DNA from: Phascolarctobacterium sp.
GTDB lineage: Bacteria; Bacillota; Negativicutes; Acidaminococcales; Acidaminococcaceae
Assembly (NCBI GenBank): GCA_017467905.1
Contig: JAFUKD010000010.1
Location: 25,396 to 89,395 of the forward strand
DNA length: 64,000 bases
Reading direction: 5' to 3'
A program made the translations under genes and the position numbers. This document shows positions 61,820 to 64,000 of this stretch, piece after piece (the first letter of the stretch is position 1; every line of letters begins with the position of its first letter). Below the pieces are notes generated by a model. It was not told where the DNA came from. It did not search any database and saw only the letters and a program-made list of their open reading frames with translations.

Positions 61820-62256
61820 TTAAAAATCTTCTGCTCTGCTTACACTTGTCACTTCACAAGCTGGAGCATACATATTGTGATGATAGACTAAATGTTTTCT
61901 TCCCTTGAAGCTACTAATCCTTAAACCTAGTTTTTCTGCATATATAAATACTCTCTCCCAATCCTGTAATTGTTCCTGTTCACTTCTATTTCTTATTCCA
62001 TTAGCGCCAGGGTGATACACTGGAAATACAGCTATTTGACTTCCATCTTCAAACTGAAGACTATAGTCAAAACCAATTATATTTTTAAATCTATCACCAA
62101 TATTATTTTCAACAGGATTATTACAAATTAATTTAGCCTTGTCACAACAAGCCAAAGCCTCAAAAGTAGACTGTCCCAATACTATAATGATTTTGGGTTT
62201 TACAATCCCAATCAATCGCGACATAAATCATTGTACAAAATCTCTTTTTCTTTCAT
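61820..62256 (-). pseudogene. Remnant of a uracil-DNA-glycosylase-like gene
   Basis: A 134-residue ORF (from 62224) corresponds to the C-terminal half of the uracil-DNA glycosylase fold: strand KPKIIIVLGQSTFEALA and the motif VFPVYHPGANG near the DNA-binding loop, with QDWERVF after it. The active-site N-terminal half is missing. A proper start (GGAGG then ATG at 62256) begins a different frame that stops after 14 codons at 62212, overlapping this ORF. This fits an internal deletion with frameshift. Inactive as a glycosylase on this evidence. Confidence 0.6.
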
Positions 62257-62318
62257 CACAATACCTCCAAGTAAATAAAACTACTATCGGTTATAGATAA
62301 AATTTCTAGAGTAGTAAG

Positions 62319-63143
62319 TTACTCCATCAACTTTTTCAATATAGTTATAATTTCCTCATACTCTATATCTTTAGCATAAGCAAACTGCTTGCGATACTTC
62401 ACCCACATTTTTTGTAGTTCTAAACTTCCTCCTATATTATTCAAAATACTAGTAACATCTGAAATTTGCTGAGCAGTTCCCCTATGATTTGCAGTTGCTC
62501 TTAGTGCCTCAGTAAAAATATCTTTATCAAACTTCTGTGTTGTCGATAAAATATAAGAATCATAGAAATCTCTAGGACGAGTATTAAACAAACCTCTACG
62601 AAGAATAGTTTCTACTTTCTCAGCCAAAACTGTTTCAATATTATATGCCCACATCTCATAAGTTTTTTCATCATCAAAAATCTCAGAGAAATTGTATTGA
62701 ACAGCATTAGGTGTCATTACATCACCGGTAGAAACATCTATACTAAGAGGAGTGAGTAATGTATCAAACTTTGCTCTCAACATTACTCGATACCCACCAT
62801 AAATATCATCTTCACGAATTGGCAATATTGTACCTATTTCAAATTCAACACCATCATCAAGTGCGACACAACAAATTTGTTCCAATGCTTTTCTAATTGC
62901 TTCTGGGGTAAGTGGTAAATTTCTCAAAGTAGTGTCCATATCCATTGTTGCCCTATTATCAAGCCCAACGATAGCTGCAACAAGGATGCCACCCTTTAAC
63001 ACAAATTTATCTTTATATTCAGAAGCAGAAAGACGGACAAGTAAGCGTTCAAACATATAGTTCTGCAATATAACTTGTGCAGGAATATTTTTCTGTTTTG
63101 CTATATTACGAATCTTTGCTTTTAAACTCATTGCTTTGCTCAC
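62319..63143 (-). CDS. abiEii: AbiEii-family nucleotidyltransferase toxin
   Basis: A 274-residue type IV toxin of the MNT/AbiEii nucleotidyltransferase family. Motifs include FVLKGGILVAAIVGLDNRATMDMDTTLRN (KGG..., then D-x-D; shown in part) and the later AEKVETILRRG. Such toxins modify tRNA with nucleotides. It starts with GTG at 63143, overlapping the antitoxin stop by 4 bases (GTGA), with GGGGGTG 5 nt upstream. Coupled translation is typical of abiE. Confidence 0.9.
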   Translation of the reverse strand: MSKAMSLKAKIRNIAKQKNIPAQVILQNYMFERLLVRLSASEYKDKFVLKGGILVAAIVGLDNRATMDMDTTLRNLPLTPEAIRKALEQICCVALDDGVEFEIGTILPIREDDIYGGYRVMLRAKFDTLLTPLSIDVSTGDVMTPNAVQYNFSEIFDDEKTYEMWAYNIETVLAEKVETILRRGLFNTRPRDFYDSYILSTTQKFDKDIFTEALRATANHRGTAQQISDVTSILNNIGGSLELQKMWVKYRKQFAYAKDIEYEEIITILKKLME

Positions 63144-63733
63144 AGAAGCACCCCCAAATATTGACGAAGCACATTTGAAACTCTTAACTCATTTGCATAT
63201 GAAGCCAATTTATTTAAGTCTTTTTTCGAATTGTTCGCATATATCTTTAGTGCCGCAAGAAAAGTTTCCGTTCCCAATTTATTACGACTACGAATTATAT
63301 CGCACATAGTTCTTTCCATATCATAAACAGGAACATCATTTCCCATAGGAGTTTTTATTACTGTTTTGCCAAGTTCAAACAATTCAGGTTTAATGTAGTA
63401 AATTTTACATTCAGCTCTAATTGATGCAGATGGAATACATCCAGAAGGGGCAGTAATTGTATGTTCAAATGGTGTTCTATCAGAAATACCATGTAGATAA
63501 AGTGCTGTTTCATGAGAAAAAATAATATTCAATGAACGTTTGCTAATTGAAAATAACTCATCTTGCATATCATTAGCAAGAACATACTGTCCCTTAACGA
63601 TACGATGAATTTTGTCATCCTTACATAACTTATAAAGCATTGCTTTAGATATTCCATTTTGCATTGCAACTTTTGTTTCTATTATTCCGCCATGCGCTTG
63701 AGCAATGCTTGTAAGTTCCGTCATATAGTCCAT
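63140..63733 (-). CDS. abiEi: AbiEi-family antitoxin
   Basis: A 197-residue transcription-regulating antitoxin: an N-terminal winged HTH (IAQAHGGIIETKVAMQNGISKAMLYKL, in part) and the conserved FSHETALYLHGISDRTPF and VYDMERTMCDII segments of the AbiEi C-terminal region. Start at 63733 with GAGAGGTG 5 nt upstream, which excludes the longer frame to 63796. It would repress its own promoter by binding the repeats upstream. Confidence 0.9.
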   Translation of the reverse strand: MDYMTELTSIAQAHGGIIETKVAMQNGISKAMLYKLCKDDKIHRIVKGQYVLANDMQDELFSISKRSLNIIFSHETALYLHGISDRTPFEHTITAPSGCIPSASIRAECKIYYIKPELFELGKTVIKTPMGNDVPVYDMERTMCDIIRSRNKLGTETFLAALKIYANNSKKDLNKLASYANELRVSNVLRQYLGVLL

Positions 63734-63764
63734 TTGCTCACCTCTCCGTTGCCAATCTAATAAT

Positions 63765-63793
63765 ATTATTATCCAAATTACGATCAAAGTCAA
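63765..63793 (-). promoter_or_regulatory. abiE promoter with probable operator repeats
   Basis: Minus-strand TTGACT (63788-63793) and AATAAT (63765-63770) with a 17-nt spacer. A second copy of the -35 region, GTTGACTTTAGTCATAAT, lies about 40 nt upstream (about 63827-63844), with an internal palindrome TGACT-TT-AGTCA. Related repeats upstream of abiE operons are the binding sites of AbiEi in known systems. Confidence 0.6.
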
Positions 63794-63897
63794 CAAATCG
63801 TTGTCAATCGCAAAATATCACTTCTAATATTATGACTAAAGTCAACACGTTATGATATAAAAAGAGGCTGAGACAAAACCTCTTAACAAGAACTAAA

Positions 63898-63941
63898 AAG
63901 GCAGACGAACATTAGTGTTGTACTAATAATTCGTCTGCCTT
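63898..63941. terminator. Terminator at the window end
   Basis: AAGGCAGACGAA / TTCGTCTGCCTT, perfect 12-bp stem with inner ATTAGT / ACTAAT pairing, T-rich tails on both sides. A smaller hairpin AAGAGG / CCTCTT lies at 63862-63884. It probably ends a gene beyond 64000 on the minus strand. The interval 63850-64000 has no gene. Confidence 0.75.
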
Positions 63942-64000
63942 CTTTGTTTTTGTAGTAAAATAATATAAGAACACCCCAGCAAAATAAAATCAAGATTTAA

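Overview
The window reads as chromosomal DNA of a diderm Firmicute of the class Negativicutes, most like the Phascolarctobacterium/Acidaminococcaceae group. This is inference from gene content. Low-GC Firmicute housekeeping genes (dnaX-ybaB-recR-bofA, rnmV-rsmA, a SpoVB-type flippase, FakA/DegV) sit beside outer-membrane beta-barrels (an OmpP1/FadL-type protein and a 200-residue barrel) and an RND-efflux adaptor lipoprotein. A complete two-subunit methylmalonyl-CoA mutase with its MeaB chaperone fits a succinate-to-propionate fermenter. Two perfect parS sites (11726-11741 and 54579-54594) and the dnaX/recR and rnmV/rsmA blocks suggest the window lies near the replication origin. Most genes are on the minus strand.

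Layout. 1-3.1 kb: RND adaptor (cut by the window edge), an exported protein and a small unknown gene. 3.1-9.4 kb: minus-strand operon mutA-mutB-meaB behind an approximately 690-nt leader with a cobalamin riboswitch, so the B12-dependent enzyme is probably tuned to its cofactor. 9.6-13.1 kb: poorly known genes (YfjP-like GTPase, membrane protein, sigma-like factor, small ORFs), a 144-bp palindromic element, a parS site and a compact locus that looks like an unreported type I toxin-antitoxin module (30-residue hydrophobic peptide with a convergent antisense RNA sharing one bidirectional terminator). 13.3-24 kb: WYL regulator, two-part LysO exporter, FakA/FakB, LCP ligase, Nudix hydrolase, DAACS symporter, PdxK, BofA, RecR, YbaB. 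24-26.4 kb: dnaX, SRP RNA, tRNA-Ser(GGA). 26.4-31.1 kb: universal stress protein, two tandem FAD-linked hydroxyacid dehydrogenases and an EFR1 flavodoxin/ferredoxin. 31-40.9 kb: orphan HipA-like kinase, FadL-like porin, RsmA, RnmV, 3D-domain protein, FTR-like protein plus GltD-like flavoprotein, PurC, flippase, small barrel. 41-49.7 kb: a type I restriction island (hsdM, an AlbA-type gene with a phase-variation-like repeat, hsdS, hsdR) plus Fic. 49.8-61.2 kb: LigA, PcrA, TtcA-like enzyme, Map, DedA, threonine aldolase, AzlCD, AlaX, HAD phosphatase. 61.3-64 kb: an AT-rich tail with a decayed DNA-glycosylase-like gene and an AbiE toxin-antitoxin pair.

The intergenic DNA is unusually informative. 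Four approximately 121-124-bp elements (20295, 21826, 28810, 40998) share conserved cores but have different, always self-complementary outer arms. Each ends exactly on the TAA stop codon of a minus-strand gene. Partial relatives lie at 15356, 40931 and 49796. A second dispersed palindromic repeat family has four copies, and a separate nested hairpin element follows pcrA. With the candidate type I module, these are the least explained parts of the window.
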